Positions 24,701 to 37,320 are shown, counted from the stretch's first letter. The stretch is DNA of 64,000 nt from Crotalaria pallida (GCA_037953625.1 CM075656.1:73241001-73305000), one strand, 5' to 3'. Made by a program: numbers and translations. The notes: generated by a model from the sequence alone, not told the origin.

Positions 24701-27700
24701 ATTGAAAACAAAGCTTGTCAATCTAGTGTGAAGCTTTCTTCAGTGGATACTGTTATATTATATGACAGTGATTGGGACCCCCAAAATGACCTCAGAGCCT
24801 TGCATAGGATGTCTATCAGCTCGCAGTTCAAGCAGTTAAATGTTTTCAAATTGTACTCATCTTTCACTGTTGAAGAAAGGATTTTAATGCTTGCAAAAGA
24901 GGGCATAGCTCCTGACAGTGATATGCAGTATATTAACCGTCGTACTTGTCACACCCTACTAAAATGGGGTGCCTCCCATCTGTTCAATAAGCTTGATGAA
25001 TTACATGGCAGTGGCACCTCGGTGTCTGCTGCAGACATCTCCAGCAACGAGTCACTTCTAAATGATGTAATGTGTGAATTATCATCCCAACTTGTGTGTA
25101 GAGGTGATGACACTGATTGTCATGGATGGTCATTCATATCCAGAACACAACTAAATGGATGGGAATATGCAAGGAACATTTTATTGCTAGGAGAAAGAGT
25201 CATGAAGAAATTAGATAATACACTACATGTTTTCTACTGGAGTGATCTCCTTAGAGGAAGGCATCCTCAATGGAAATTTTTGTCGGTTTCATCTCAAAGG
25301 ATCAGGAAAACAGTCAAATATTTTGATCAGAGTCAAAAAGAATCTGAAGATGAAAATGATCCCATTATAAGAGAAAGGAGAAATGTGTCGAAGTATAATA
25401 TCAATCCCAAAGATAATGTTGATGCTACGAGGAGGAAAGTGTCCAAGGATAGTGTTGATCCCAAAAAGAGGAAAGTGTCCACCAAGGATAGTGTTGATCC
25501 GAAGAGAAGGAAAGTGCCTAAGGATATTGCTGATTCCAAAAGCAGGAAAGCTTCCAAGGATTTTGATAATTCCAAATATCTGAAAACAAGGTTGAAGAAA
25601 AAGAAGATTGGAAGCTCTGTCAAAAAGGCAAGCATAAAGAACGGTACTGCTGAACTTCTCATGCACTGTTTACGTTCGAAGCATTAAACTTTTTCATTGG
25701 CAGTGTCTTTTTTCTTTTTTTTTTTTTTGGATGGGGGGGGGGGGGGGGGGGGGTCTAATTGGTGCCTGCTGATGATTCAATATTATGAACACAGGTAATA
25801 TGGATGGCTTGTCTAAGGTACTTGATTCCACTGTGCATCGTTTGATCAGTGATATCTCAAGACCAGCTGCAATGAATGAGCAATATTCGAAACAAAAACT
25901 GCATGACATGCCCAAGGGCACTGAGTTTTTGCCAAACCCAGATGTATCAGGTCTCTGTGATGTTCTACATCTACCGGTAGGGTCTCGATACACACAGCAT
26001 TAACCTTTGCTTGAATACCTGTTTATATATATATGTGTGTGTGTCAATTTTCATAGAAGCTGCCTTTAGTGAAATATAGAGTCATTGATGTATTTTCTTT
26101 ACCAACACTGTAGTACTGAGATATCAATAGGTAATGTCATCAATGACTTAGAAAAAGTACAGGGTAGAAAGCAATTAGAAATCAATATATATTTAAGTAT
26201 CAAAGTCCCACATTGGTTGAATTTGAGGGATGAACCATTTATGAGGCAACCCAGTAATACTGCTACTTCACACTATTATCCTTTAGTAATTACTATTGGA
26301 TTTGTCTGATGAAGTTCTCTCAATGATGGATCAGGCATACTTATGTGCTCTATTTGATTAATTTTTTTAATTAAAGAAGAAATTTTATTAGAGGGAAAGA
26401 ATTTGAAAGGATGATAATTTGTTATATGCCAGGCTTCTAAAGCACCGGTTGCTGGGAAACAGTGTTACACATGCATTAGATTATATTCAATTACATTATC
26501 TATGTAATAACTATTAACTGCTGACGTGTTATAATGGTTTGACTGTGACGATTATATCGTAATAATGGAAGAGTATTTTTGAAACACAAAGCTTTTCATT
26601 TCATGTTCATTTAATTTATATGCAGAAAAAAGTAAAGGCTATCGCAAAGAGGATTCTTGAGCACATACTCAAACATTACAACATCAATTGCGAAGATGTT
26701 TCTACAATGCAGGCATTTAAAATATCTGTGGTTAGTACTTCCTCTAGTTTTTTATATTCAATGACATTAATTGCTGCTTACATCCTTGTTTTGATTCCTG
26801 ATGAATCATTTTGCATCTCTTGAGAAAGAAAGAAAAATTAAGTATATGAGGAGAGTCCAACCCAAAAAGACTAGCCCGTTAGGTGGGAGAGCCTCATGGC
26901 TTAAGAGCCCAACCCAAAAAAACTAGCCCATTAGGTGGGAGAGCCTCATGGCTTAAGTCCCACATCAAGCTTATCCATTAGGCTCTCCCATTTTATAGAC
27001 TTGTTCGATGGGTTGGGTTCTCCTCGTGGCTTAAGTATCACACCGAACTTCCTTATTTACTCAATGTGGGACTCATAACAATTACACACAAGTATTTTGG
27101 CATCTTTAAGCACTACTGGGACATGGAAGTAGTAATTATAAAGACTAATTATAGATTACAATCCTAGCAATCAGATCTGTGGCAGCTATGAGTATGAATT
27201 TGTGATGTCTGCAGCTACCTATTAAGATATGCTTAAGTCTGGCGAAAACCCCTGTTGTGTCCAATCAGTTACAACAGGTGTTTTGGGTTGCAGATTTATT
27301 TCTCTATGCATGCTGTTGTTGTTTATGTGAGTATCTACATGTTTGGAAATTATATCATAGTCGTGTGATGAAATTTACATCTCTTCAGTGTTGGCTTTCC
27401 GCTTCTTTGTTGAAACACAAGATTGATAAGAAAGATTCACTTGCACTTGCAAAACTGTATTTGAATTTCAATTGCACGGAAATGGAGGCCAATGAAGTTT
27501 ATTCTGAAATGCGGAAGTTTGAGAAGGATTTTTCAAGTTGTTTACAAAATGAACGTTATGTGGAGAAATGTAACATAAATGGTGCTTCAGACTCTGAGAT
27601 ACCTCAGCTGAAAGATTTGGCAGAAGAGGATAAGCAGAAATGTTTTCTGGGTAAATCTCCCAGAACAGTGCTATCTTCACAAGACATGAATTATGTAGAA

Positions 27701-29125
27701 AAATTTCATAGCAGCTCTTCTATGGCTCGTGAAACTTGCCTATCTCAAAATACAACTGGTAGTTTGCCTGTGGAAGGTGATGTTGTCTCCATGGAACTGG
27801 AATCTGATGAAGATGACAGAATGGATGCTACGAACTCAGTAGCAGCGGAAGTTTCATTCCTTGAGGACCAGAATAAAGTCCCAAATTCAAGTGATAATCC
27901 TCATAATGTCAACCCTGTTACAAGTTCTTTGGAAAGACACAGTCCTATTAGAAGTACAGGGATTGCAGAGTCTGATGGTGAAGTTTCTGAAGTTTCTCAT
28001 ATTTTTGTGAACGAAGTGGTTGCCGTTGACACTGCTATGAATATGTCTACTCATCCTGCCCAACTTGACAGTGCTGAGACCGATGCTGTAAATTGCGATG
28101 GCACTATTGTTCCCGAGGTCAGTCAGAGTGACAATGTGTCGGGTCCTGCATGTGGTGAGTCAACTACTTTGGAGGTTGCTCAGACTACCTTACCTTCTAT
28201 GCAACTGTCACATGCAAATTCGTTGCCATTGCCTCAGGTTAGTAAATTTTTGTTTTAAAAGCCTTTCGCTGCTTATTTTAGGTGTTTCTTGATATTCTTA
28301 ACGCTGTTAAAACAAAACAGCAAACTTCGGCCAACATCAATTTGGTACTCGGATATTTGTTTTGGGCATTGCAACAGATTTTGAAAGTCACTCTGCTCCT
28401 CACCTCACCTGTGATAGGTTAAGTTTTTTGCTGGTTCTTACTTCTTAACATGATACTAGTTTGTGGCCTAACATATTAAAGTTCACTCCAACCTATCCCT
28501 TTTCATATAGTTCAACTAGATATGATAATGATGGGCTCGGGCTTTATTTTCATGTCTAGCCTTGTGGCTTCTGCACAAGGAAGTGTGAGAGAGATTTGGA
28601 TCATTCTTGTTAAAATCTTCTGTTATCAGGTCAAGTGATTCTTCAACATGGGAAAATTAAAATAAATTTGGATGTATATCTAAGGTAGATATTATGAACG
28701 ACAATGAAAAGGATCTTTTCTTCACCACCTTAGCTTTCTATGAACATTATCATATACTTCGGTTGAACTAGAATCATATTTAGCTCCGTATCTTTCTTTC
28801 CATGAAGTCTCATAGAACCTTAGCATAAAAAGTAGAGAAGGCAAAATTATCCACAGTTCATGATTTATCCTAATCCATTACATTTTTCATTCATCCATTT
28901 AAAATAATGGATTTAAATGGATGTGATGCATTGGATTGCATCAAAATTAGATGGATTGGAAACCATCCTGGATATCCAAATATCCATCCAAAATAGTATT
29001 AAAAAAAAATTACAAAATTATTTTTAAAAAAATAATTTATAGAAAAAAGATTTTAATTTTCTCAAATTCTAACCCTCACAGTTCCATTCTCAAATTCTTA
29101 CCACTCACTTTGTCTTTTTTCTCAG

Positions 29126-29170
<45 letters not shown>

Positions 29171-31958
29171 ACTCAAACATAGTGTGACACTGAGTCAATT
29201 CTTTGCCGCAAAATTTGGGAAGCTGAGAAAATAATTCTCCGATTCCGGGAAGAAGAATGATTCATAACAACTCTCACAATGCCAATTGATTCCTTGGTTC
29301 TCTCTTATCATCGCCACCCTACCTAACCTCCTTCTTCTTCCACACTCCGTAAGCTTATTATTCTTCTTCACTTTATTTCTCTCTCTCTCTCTCTCTTATT
29401 TTTATTTTTATTATTATTATTGATTCTTTCTTTTTATGTGTGATTAGAAATTAGATTTGGTTTTTGAATGTATTTTACTTTTGATTCTGTGTACTTGTTT
29501 GGACATTTGAAATTTCTGTGTTTGGCTTTCAGACTTCACTATTTTCCTGTAATAATGACCTAACAAATTAAAAGAAGAAAAAAGAAAATTACTAATGTGT
29601 GATTCATTCTATTACTTTAGTTTAATCTGATTGAATGATTTCTTTTTCAAGTGAAATTAAACCAGCCAATTTTATTTTTTTTTAATTCTGAATTTTAAAT
29701 TTAAAAAAAAAAAAATGGATTTTTTTTTATTTTTTTTTTTAAATTCTGGATTCAATTTTAAATAAAAAAATACAAATGGGTAAACTAATTTCATCAGAAC
29801 ACCTGCTACTTGTATCTTGCAGATGACTATTTCTCCTATTCCATCTTTTTTGTAGGGCAATTCAGCAAGTACAGCCATGCCTCTAGATGAAACTTTTTGT
29901 AATAGTGGCAGAGATCATAGCAACCTTGACGAGGCTGATGTACTATTGCAAGCACCAAATGACACAGTAGAACCAGTTAACTCTTCCTTCATTTCACCTG
30001 TGACACAGCAACTCCCCACCACTGCACCCATGAATGGATATACAGCACATGTTCCTCACAGAAATACTAATCCTAGATTTATGAACAATTATCGTTTTCA
30101 AGCTCAGTATGCGACATCTGAAACGCCCCCCACCACATACCCAGATCCACTAGCAATTGAAATGGAGAAAATAGAAAAGGTGAAAGAAGAAGTCTTGAAG
30201 ATACAGGAGAAAAAAGTATGAGCAGTGATTCATTTCTTTGTTCTTTTTTAATCCTTTTAATTATTTCTTTTTGGATTATGAGGCCTGCTATTTCTAGCTT
30301 ACATTTTGTTTCTCTGTCAACCAGACATTGCAGCTCCAATCTGATTTGTACGAGGAGATGGAAAAATTGCGTGAAAAGTACATTATGTTGCAGCAGGATG
30401 TTGATACTGAAGCAGCATTAAAGTTGGAGGAACTTGAAACGCAATCTAAAATAGCTCTTATGAATAAGGTGTTGGCTGAGGCTTGGATCGATGCAGAATA
30501 CATAGAACAAGGTATGGATTGTGGTTATAGTTAACTTGTTTGTAGAAATGCTGGTGTTGTTAAGTCTGTTAGCCATGGCCATTGTGACTGTTGATTATCC
30601 ACTCAAGTAAACGAATCCATCAAGATGTCTAATTAGCATTTAAATATAGATAGGAAAATTTGGACTTTGTACTCTACTGGATAAGAGATTGGTGGTTACT
30701 CAACTGTAGTGATGATATATACCTAAGGATAAAAATAGATGTGATATCGACTTAAATGCTGATTCGTCTTCCTAATCTTGTATCTATTTTTCTGTCCCCG
30801 ACAACCACTGATGTCAAACTTAAAACGAGAAAATAAATATTAGGGCTGAACTGCATCTAAATTGCATAAGTTTGGGGAAGGAGTAGGAATATGTAATGTT
30901 AGAGTCTCATTATTTTGCACCCTATTTGTGCCTAAAATGTGCATACCTCTTTTATCTCTGCCTTAATAAGTTATGATCATGACTGGTTTATTGATCTGGA
31001 GGTTGCTATCAGATGGAGTCATCCCTTGTTAGTTATTGATTAGTATAGAAATGAGAGTTCAGTGAGAGGGGTGGCTTGCTGATACCATATAAAACTGAGA
31101 TTGATATGATGTTATAGCTTGGGTGAAATGATGTTCAACTTCACACACACATCTATAACCTGGAGTCCCCAATGGGTAGCTTAGTTGGTCAGGCCATGGG
31201 ACATAAAGTGTGAACACCTGGGTTCGATCCTTGCCAGTTGCACAATTTTCCCCCTCTTCCTCCCTGTCAAAAAATTTTGCCTATAAAAAAAAAAACCAAA
31301 TCCTGGACACTAATTCCTATGACATTTAACATTACATTTTATTTTTATACATGAGTGAGTTGCATGTGCTTGTTCTAACAAAGAGCAATGCCACTGTTTT
31401 CTTGTAGTGAGTTTTAGTCACATGTTTTGCCTTGACTTCAAATTTTTTCATCGATTTTTATTACTTACATAGATATAGACTCCTATATTTTTATACCTAA
31501 ACAGCAGATTTATTGCTGTAATGAATGTGCCTGTGCATGCATGCCTTCTACTATTGCTGTTTCATTCGGATGTAATCCTTAATAGATAGTGCTAATGAGT
31601 AGTGTTTCACTCTGCAGTGCCAATACCTAGCTCCTCAAGTTCCCATGTCCCAAGGCACCATGCATCTCATATGCCTGCTCAAGAACTTGCACAATTTTCA
31701 TCAGGTCCATCAATAATTCATCCATCCTTCCCCACTCCAATGATGGGGATTCATTCTCCAAGAACCATTCCGCAAATCAGACCAGTTAGCGCGTGCATTA
31801 ATCCGATGACACAGTCCTTCAGAAATCTTCATGACGGCCATGATTTACTGGCACCAGCCCCGCCTCTTGGAGCCTATGCAGCTACCTCACCTTATTCAGT
31901 ACCTCTCATGCCAAATGGATTTCATGGAATATCGGATCACTTGCAACACCAGACATGA
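18759..31958 (+). CDS. MOM1: MOM1-like chromatin silencing protein (PHD, chromo-like, degenerate SNF2, CMM2)
   Basis: MOM1 maintains transcriptional gene silencing in the nucleus without needing an active remodelling ATPase. Fifteen exons with GT/AG borders keep one frame: 18759-18949, 19089-19213, 19344-19631, 20443-20592, 21402-21656, 21796-21936, 22030-22329, 22518-22691, 24533-25643, 25795-25976, 26626-26727, 27389-28237, 29856-30215, 30325-30511, 31618-31958; 1,584 residues before TAA/TGA-type termination. In order: the second half of a PHD finger (CRGKRCGRRYHPTC, WYCIWC), a chromodomain-like REYFVKYQGLAHAHNRW, a second one (YQWLVKWTGLGYDHVTW), a SNF2-like region, a basic repeat tract, CMM2-like ASLLKHKIDKKDSLALAK, an acidic Ser-rich stretch, a coiled coil and a Pro/His-rich tail. 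The first PHD zinc ligands are not resolved upstream. Several introns hold repeats, but all exons are intact. Confidence 0.9.
23128..23235 (+). mobile_element. SINE-like fragment in a MOM1 intron
   Basis: An A-box-like ATAGCTCAAGTGGTGG and a B-box-like AAGGTTGAATACC are spaced as in a tRNA-derived SINE, with an A-rich end. It lies in the 1.84-kb intron 22692-24532. The rest of that intron shows no other element. Confidence 0.5.
25376..25600 (+). repeat. Coding tandem repeat in MOM1 (basic KDSVDPKKRKVS-type units)
   Basis: Within the exon at 24533-25643, about six imperfect units of 12-13 codons follow one another, for example DSVDPKKRKVSTK and DSVDPKRRKVPKD. Each carries a KKRK/KRRK-like basic cluster that could act as a nuclear localisation signal or a DNA-binding patch. 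DNA identity between units is high, which indicates recent expansion. Confidence 0.85.
25713..25753. repeat. Poly(T) followed by a run of about 21 G
   Basis: A T-rich run is followed within a few bases by uninterrupted G at 25733-25753, in the short MOM1 intron 25644-25794 just before its acceptor site. It could be real or a sequencing/assembly artefact. Confidence 0.85.
26851..27075. repeat. Intronic repeat with GTGGGAGAGCCTCATGGC units
   Basis: Two adjacent copies of a unit of about 50 bp contain CCCAACCCAAAAA, CTAGCCC and GTGGGAGAGCCTCATGGC. Diverged relatives and an AATGTGGGACTC end follow. It is an unclassified repeat in the MOM1 intron 26728-27388. Confidence 0.55.
29127..29400 (+). 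repeat. (CT)n microsatellites and a 5'UTR-like CT-rich patch in a MOM1 intron
   Basis: A (TC)n tract at about 29127-29169 and a second at about 29378-29397 flank sequence that resembles a plant leader (CT-rich). The 1.6-kb intron 28238-29855 shows no exon that fits the frame. An internal promoter is only a possibility. Confidence 0.4.
31160..31292 (+). mobile_element. tRNA-derived SINE in a MOM1 intron
   Basis: The A box GGGTAGCTTAGTTGGTCAGG and B box GGGTTCGATCCTTGCC are strong, followed by a pyrimidine-rich body and a short poly(A) end. It lies in the intron 30512-31617. The target duplication is not clear. Confidence 0.8.
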
Positions 31959-33015
31959 TGTACAGTGTACAGTGAAATTCCCCTCCTTTAATAAATTTGG
32001 TCTTTGAATTTTAAGCTACCTCATATAATGATATGACTTTTGTACCTAGTTCTGAATTAGTATAGTCATGTGTTACAATGAATGAAGTCACATTCAATAG
32101 CTTGCCCTCAAGAAAGTATAGTAGTAAAGGTTGTATAAGTCTTGAGGGATTTTATTTTGGCTGGTAGAGAGACAATTGTAGCAACATTTGTACAATTGTT
32201 ACTTCATATAAATTTCTATCTCATGATCCTAGTTAATCCCTCTAATTTTGTCATAGATGATATGCACCATAAAAATATGCACCAACCATCTCTCTATCGC
32301 TGTTGCATCCTAATATTACAATATTACATTATCTTTAGCAATTATTATTTTTTTTTTTTGGGTAAAATCAATATTTTTAAATTAGTTTCTACAAATAATC
32401 AAAGGTGCCCATCTCTTCCTTCTTTTTGGCTCCACTTACTCTCTTTAAGGTTTCAGCAATTTGAGCATCCTTAATTACTGATAAACCTTGTCCAACAATC
32501 TGCCTCTACAATGAACTATGAAGGTGATCCCCACACATCTTGAGTCATTCTTTAACAACACGGCATGTTTATTAACTTTAAGCAAGGATAAAATCAAAGC
32601 ATATCATTTTCTTTGATGGGAAAGCAAAATAACATGCATCCTTTCTTGGGTTCATTACTTCATGTTACAAAAGATTTAAAAGAATCAAAGAAAGACAAGA
32701 ATCAACTAAAAAAAGGACAAAATTTAGCTCTACATTGGGTAAAATTAGCAATTACCAAGATGAGTTGCAAAACATACTTTACAAAACCGAAATTAAGGGA
32801 ATATGTTTGAAAGAAAATCCTACACAAATTGCAGTGGAACAGGACTGAGCATCAAACTAAGAATTTGTTGTTTAAGTGATAAGTGACAATTAAAATGGGA
32901 TAATAAACATAAATCAAGATTTTCGTATTTATTTGCTAAAGGCTTGAGAAACTATGTGGTTGTCAATGCACATGCATAAATACAATGAAGAAATTTTCAA
33001 AAGTAACTTGATGAG

Positions 33016-36000
33016 CTAAGAAATTGGAAGAGGAGCACCATTCCACCCCCCAAGGCATTCCAAAAGAGGATCAATGATTTTACCCTGGCACATTGCTGTG
33101 AACAATTTGTCACACTCTTCACCTGGTGACCTTACCTTTTCTCCAGTTAGCAACTCACTCCCCAATCCCTCTCTCACAAATTTGTACAATGGGTAAGATC
33201 TGCATTCAATGATCTTGTTTGGAATTGCTGCATTGCCACTCTCATATGCAGCCCTTGCACTCTCAACCTCCTTTGGCAATATAGCCTTCAACTCATCCTC
33301 AAATGCTGCAATCTTTTGGAATATTGATGTGTTCAAGTCCTTCTCACTCTCTGCATTAGCCAATGCATGATCCACTAGTACTTGCCTCAGTTTTTGCATC
33401 AAAGGATATGTAGCACTGCAAGGGTCATCAATGTAAGCAAACACATGCTCCCTATCAACCACCTTCAGCAAATCTTTCTCACAAAACCTTGAAGGATGGA
33501 GTTCTCCATTCACACCTGTGGTAAGAGTCCTCTTAGAAACTTGGCTCACCATGTTCTTCACCGCGCTCTTCAAATTCTCCTCCAAATGCCTCAAATCAAT
33601 GGCTTGGCAAAGTGCAATCAAGAATGTAGAACTCATCAGCTTCAATATCTCAATAGATTCATTTGTTTTTCTTGATGAGATCAAACCCAAGGAGTTCACA
33701 TCTTGGTTATGTTGCTCAGCACTTTGGACATGACTTGTGACCGGATTAGCAAGATATTGGAGTTCGGAACAATAAGAAGCCATAGCAATTTCAGCTCCTT
33801 TGAAACCATAATCCAAGCTGGGATTTCTACTAGCAGAGAGATTTGAAGGCAACCCATTGTTGTAAAAATCATTGACAAGCTCAGAGAATTGAGCAAACAA
33901 GAGTTTACCAATGGATGCGAGAGCCAAACGCGTGTTGTCCATCGACACTCCAATAGGGGTTCCTTGGAAATTACCACCATGCAAGGCCTTGTTCCTTGAA
34001 ACATCAATCAAAGGATTGTCATTGACAGAGTTAATCTCCCTCTCAATTGACTTTGTTGAGAATCTAATGACCTCAATAAGAGGACCAAGCCATTGTGGGG
34101 AAGTTCTAAGGGCATAACGATCTTGTTTCGGCTTCTGCAAAGGATCCACCTCATGCAACTTCTTAGCAGCTTTCATGTATGAACTCCCATCCAAGATGTG
34201 CTCCATAATAGCAGCAGCCTCAATTTGACCAGGGTGGTGCTTCAACTTATGTGTCAAATGGTCTGTGAATTCTGGTTTTCCTTGCATCACTTCGGCGAAA
34301 ATAGCCGATATAACTTCAGCTAACACGGCAAGAACATTAGCCTCGAATAGAACAATAGAAGCTAAGCCAGAACCAACAGCAGTGCCATTAACAAGTGCAA
34401 GCCCTTCCTTGGGTTGCAATTCAAAGAACTCGGTGTGGATGTCAGCAACCTTGAAGGCTTCTTTGGCACTAAGTACCTCTCCATTGGGTCCAGTGGCCTT
34501 GGAGTTTGGTCTTCCAGTTAACAAACCAGCAATGTAGGAAAGAGGGACAAGATCACCCGAGGCAGTGATTGTGCCACGAAGTGGTAAGCAAGGAGTGATG
34601 TTGTTGTTGAGGAGCTTGGTTATGGCTTCTAAGATTTCAAATCTAATGCCAGAGTAGCCTTGGAGAAGAGTGTTGATTCTCACTAGCATTGCTGCTCTTG
34701 TTGCGCTGTGTGGCAATGTGTGATTTGATTCTGTACCATTGCCAAATATTCCAGCATTCAAAAACCTGAACACAAGAATAAGAACCATGAATGTTGGATT
34801 TAATATAATTGCTACATCATTAACAATATTTGACTCTTGAACTTAATATCCAAACTTATATATTGTGAATTGTGATGTTTGATTAGTTGATGCATCAAAA
34901 TTAGTCTTATAATTATTCGGGTGTTGTTAACCAATATCTGAGCTTACAAGCTAAGGAATTAAGAGGAGATAAATTTCCATTCAAAAACTAAATAAAAACA
35001 CATTTGATGAATTAAACGGCTTCCGAGTAATTTAAGCATTTTTCCGTTGAGAAAGTGAAAATTTATTGCACTAATAACACTTGTCTAAAATTCCTCTAAA
35101 AAAAACACTTGTCCGCGTAAGACAGCCCAGTTGGTGGCTGCAGGGACACTTAGGATTTCCCCCTCTCCAAGTCATGGGTTCTAGTCCCAAACCTCCCATG
35201 TAAACCCAAAAAAAAAAAAAAAAAAACTTGTCTAAAATTAGTTTCCCATCATAAAATAGTTTCTACGATAAATAATTGAGTAATCATTTTCTTCTAGTTT
35301 ATGATTGTATATTGGGTAAGGAGTTTATTTAAAAGCAATCATACCAACAATAAATTTTTTACTCGTCATAAAATATCCCTACAAAATAATACTCTAAACA
35401 AGATCAGAGGAGTATAATAATTTAATTTTTTACTCGTCATAACCTTAGCAATTGTTTAAAACCCAAAATTTATGGTACTACTATGAGATGCCTAACGCGC
35501 GTCACGTGCAAACCACCTAAAATGCTTGTCGGTGTCCCACAGGAACTCTCTGGTCAACTAAGGTGGCGGCTGACCAGTGATGGCTGATGAGAAGGTGTGT
35601 TCCTTCACTAGTGGCTTTCATGTTTTTCTATATACTCCCTCCGTTTCTTTTTTTTTTAAGGAGCATATTTTGTTTAAAATTAGACAAATAAATACTCCCT
35701 CCGACTCGAATTATTAGTAATTCTAACCACTTTTACGCTTATTAAGGAGGTTAGTTGATTGTATTTAATTTTCTCAAATTTATAAAAAAATAGAGGTATT
35801 TTTGAAAAGTAGTATTGGGAATGAAACAAAAATTAATTAAGATTACAATTTTCTAGAGATGTTTTAGGAAAGTGACATTGGGAATGAAACAAAATTTAAT
35901 AAAGTTAGTTAATTTTGCTTATATTTTAAATCAAAGAGTAATATGTTTTTTGTTACTTATAATTCGAGCCGAATGGAGCAAGCACGGATGCTACTTTATT

Positions 36001-36600
36001 ACTACAGTATGTAACAACATGGAACTGCTAAACAACTTAAGCAATTTTGTTATTAATATGATCAATTTTAAGGGATAACATACTTTTTGAAGAGATTTTA
36101 TTTTGTTTCAAAGAAATATAAAAGGATAATATTTCCTAATGCGTAATCATTTTCCTCTACGAATTATGATTGTATATTCAAGAAGTGAAATATTACCTGA
36201 TGAGCTCTTTTTGCAAAGCATCACCTTGTTTGGTTCTACGGTGAGAAGTGGCACCAAAGCCAGTCGTAACACCATAACTATCGATTCCATTGTTCATACT
36301 CTCCATGACCCAATCACTGCTTGCTTTGACACCAGCTTTGGCTGATTCTGACAGCTCTACCCGAACGCCATGGTCTTTGGCGGCGATGGCAGCCACCTGA
36401 GATATGGTGAGTGTCTCGCCGCCAAGTTTAATCACAGACGTCCGGTACTCGGCCACCATGCGCTTCACCTCGTCAAGGTGGCTGCCTTTGAGTGACTCAG
36501 CAGCCACACCCCAATTGAGAGGGTCAGCCTCATTTATTGCACCATTGGTAGTTTTATTAGTTATGCAAAATGAGCCATTGGTTTTGGTGATAGGTTCCAT
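33016..36600 (-). CDS. PAL: Phenylalanine ammonia-lyase
   Basis: PAL deaminates L-phenylalanine to trans-cinnamate, the entry step of phenylpropanoid metabolism (lignin, flavonoids, isoflavonoid phytoalexins); it is a cytosolic homotetramer. Exon 1 is 36197-36600 and exon 2 is 33016-34765, split within an Arg codon (AG|G), the intron position usual for plant PAL genes. The product has 717 residues, normal for the family. The Ala-Ser-Gly triad that forms the MIO prosthetic group is present in TITASGDLVPLSYIAGLL, as are GTITASGDL and NDNPLID. The initiator starts MEPITKTNGSFCITNK. The reading frame is intact. It converges with MOM1 (about 1.06 kb between stops), and the endogenous virus begins roughly 0.35 kb beyond its start codon. 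Confidence 0.98.
35093..35225 (+). mobile_element. SINE in the PAL intron with 14-bp target duplication
   Basis: It has a tRNA-like A-box region GACAGCCCAGTTGGTGG, a B-box region GGGTTCTAGTCCC and a poly(A) tail. It is flanked by direct repeats ACTTGTCTAAAATT at 35079-35092 and 35226-35239. It is inserted opposite to the direction of PAL transcription. Confidence 0.85.
35695..35978. mobile_element. Stowaway-like MITE in the PAL intron
   Basis: The left end CTCCCTCCGACTCGAATTAT pairs with the right end ATAATTCGAGCCGAATGGAG as an imperfect inverted repeat. A separate, unpaired CTCCCTCCG end lies at about 35634. Part of the internal sequence recurs beside the PAL pseudogene near 53089-53230. 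Confidence 0.7.
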
Positions 36601-36783
36601 TTCAATTGAAAGTAGTTACTATGGTGTTCAATAATATTGATATATGATATAGTAGTAGACCGTATGTGTTGAGAGAATGCTGTGAGAAAAAGTTTTTGAG
36701 AGAAAGAGAGTACTAAGGAGTGAAGGAGAAACCTTTGAGGAGTTGTGGATTTCCTTGAGAGATGAATGAAGAGAAAATGGGCA

Positions 36784-36790
36784 TTATATA
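36784..36790 (-). promoter_or_regulatory. TATA box of PAL
   Basis: TATATAA on the minus strand lies about 185 bp before the PAL start codon, a spacing that leaves a leader of roughly 150 nt. Conserved PAL promoter boxes were not recognised in the short stretch left before the viral insertion. Confidence 0.6.
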
Positions 36791-37046
36791 GAACATGGCT
36801 TGGGCCCCATTATGATTTAATAAATAGTAAATATTAATAATAGTGTAGTTTTATAAGAGGATAATTTACGTAATTAGAGTCAATTAGAAAACTGTACTAT
36901 TTACCAATATAGGGAGTTTTAAAACTATTCCTAGAAATAGGTGTTGTCATAAGAAGACAAAATTTGGTTATAATCTAGTGTGGACAACACTATATATAGA
37001 TCTTAAGCACATTCAATAAAAATCAAAGTATCTTTATAAATTTAAT

Positions 37047-37289
37047 ATGAACAATTTTTTAAGAGATTAAAGCTTTGATAAAAATTTACAAAATAAAAAA
37101 TTAAGGCTAATACACAGATTAAGTGTACCGGAAAGTATAAAAGAAATAATAGCTAAAAAATATATGAATATTATACGACAAGATCGAGTAAAAATACAAC
37201 TAGAAATTATGTTGTTACAAGAGAGAGCATTAAATGATCATTTTAAAGAGATTAGGAGACAACAAAAGTATGAAGAAGCTAGATCATGA
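37047..37289 (+). pseudogene. Viral small ORF, broken
   Basis: The frame starts at the ATG 37047 and ends at the TGA 37287-37289, with an in-frame TAA at 37068. The readable part is rich in Lys, Ile, Glu and Gln (SVPESIKEIIAKKYMNIIRQ). Its stop overlaps the next ATG as ATGA, an arrangement common between caulimovirid ORFs. Function unknown; by position it would correspond to one of the small ORFs between the primer site and the capsid gene. Confidence 0.6.
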
Positions 37290-37320
37290 ATGACTCAGAT
37301 TTTACAGATTCAGATTAATT

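Noticed and set aside
25289..25666. Two long minus-strand open frames opposite the MOM1 repeat exon
   Set aside because: They are the antisense shadow of the Lys/Arg-rich tandem repeat; phase-consistent splicing supports the plus strand.
24698..25687. Reading the MOM1 exon to the in-frame stop at 25687 as the gene's end
   Set aside because: A donor at 25643 joins in phase to exons that encode CMM2 and the coiled coil, typical MOM1 parts, so the stop is intronic.
33518..34537. Open frames on the plus strand across PAL exon 2
   Set aside because: They are shadows of the intact PAL coding sequence; the same shadow recurs over the pseudogene at 52558-52830.
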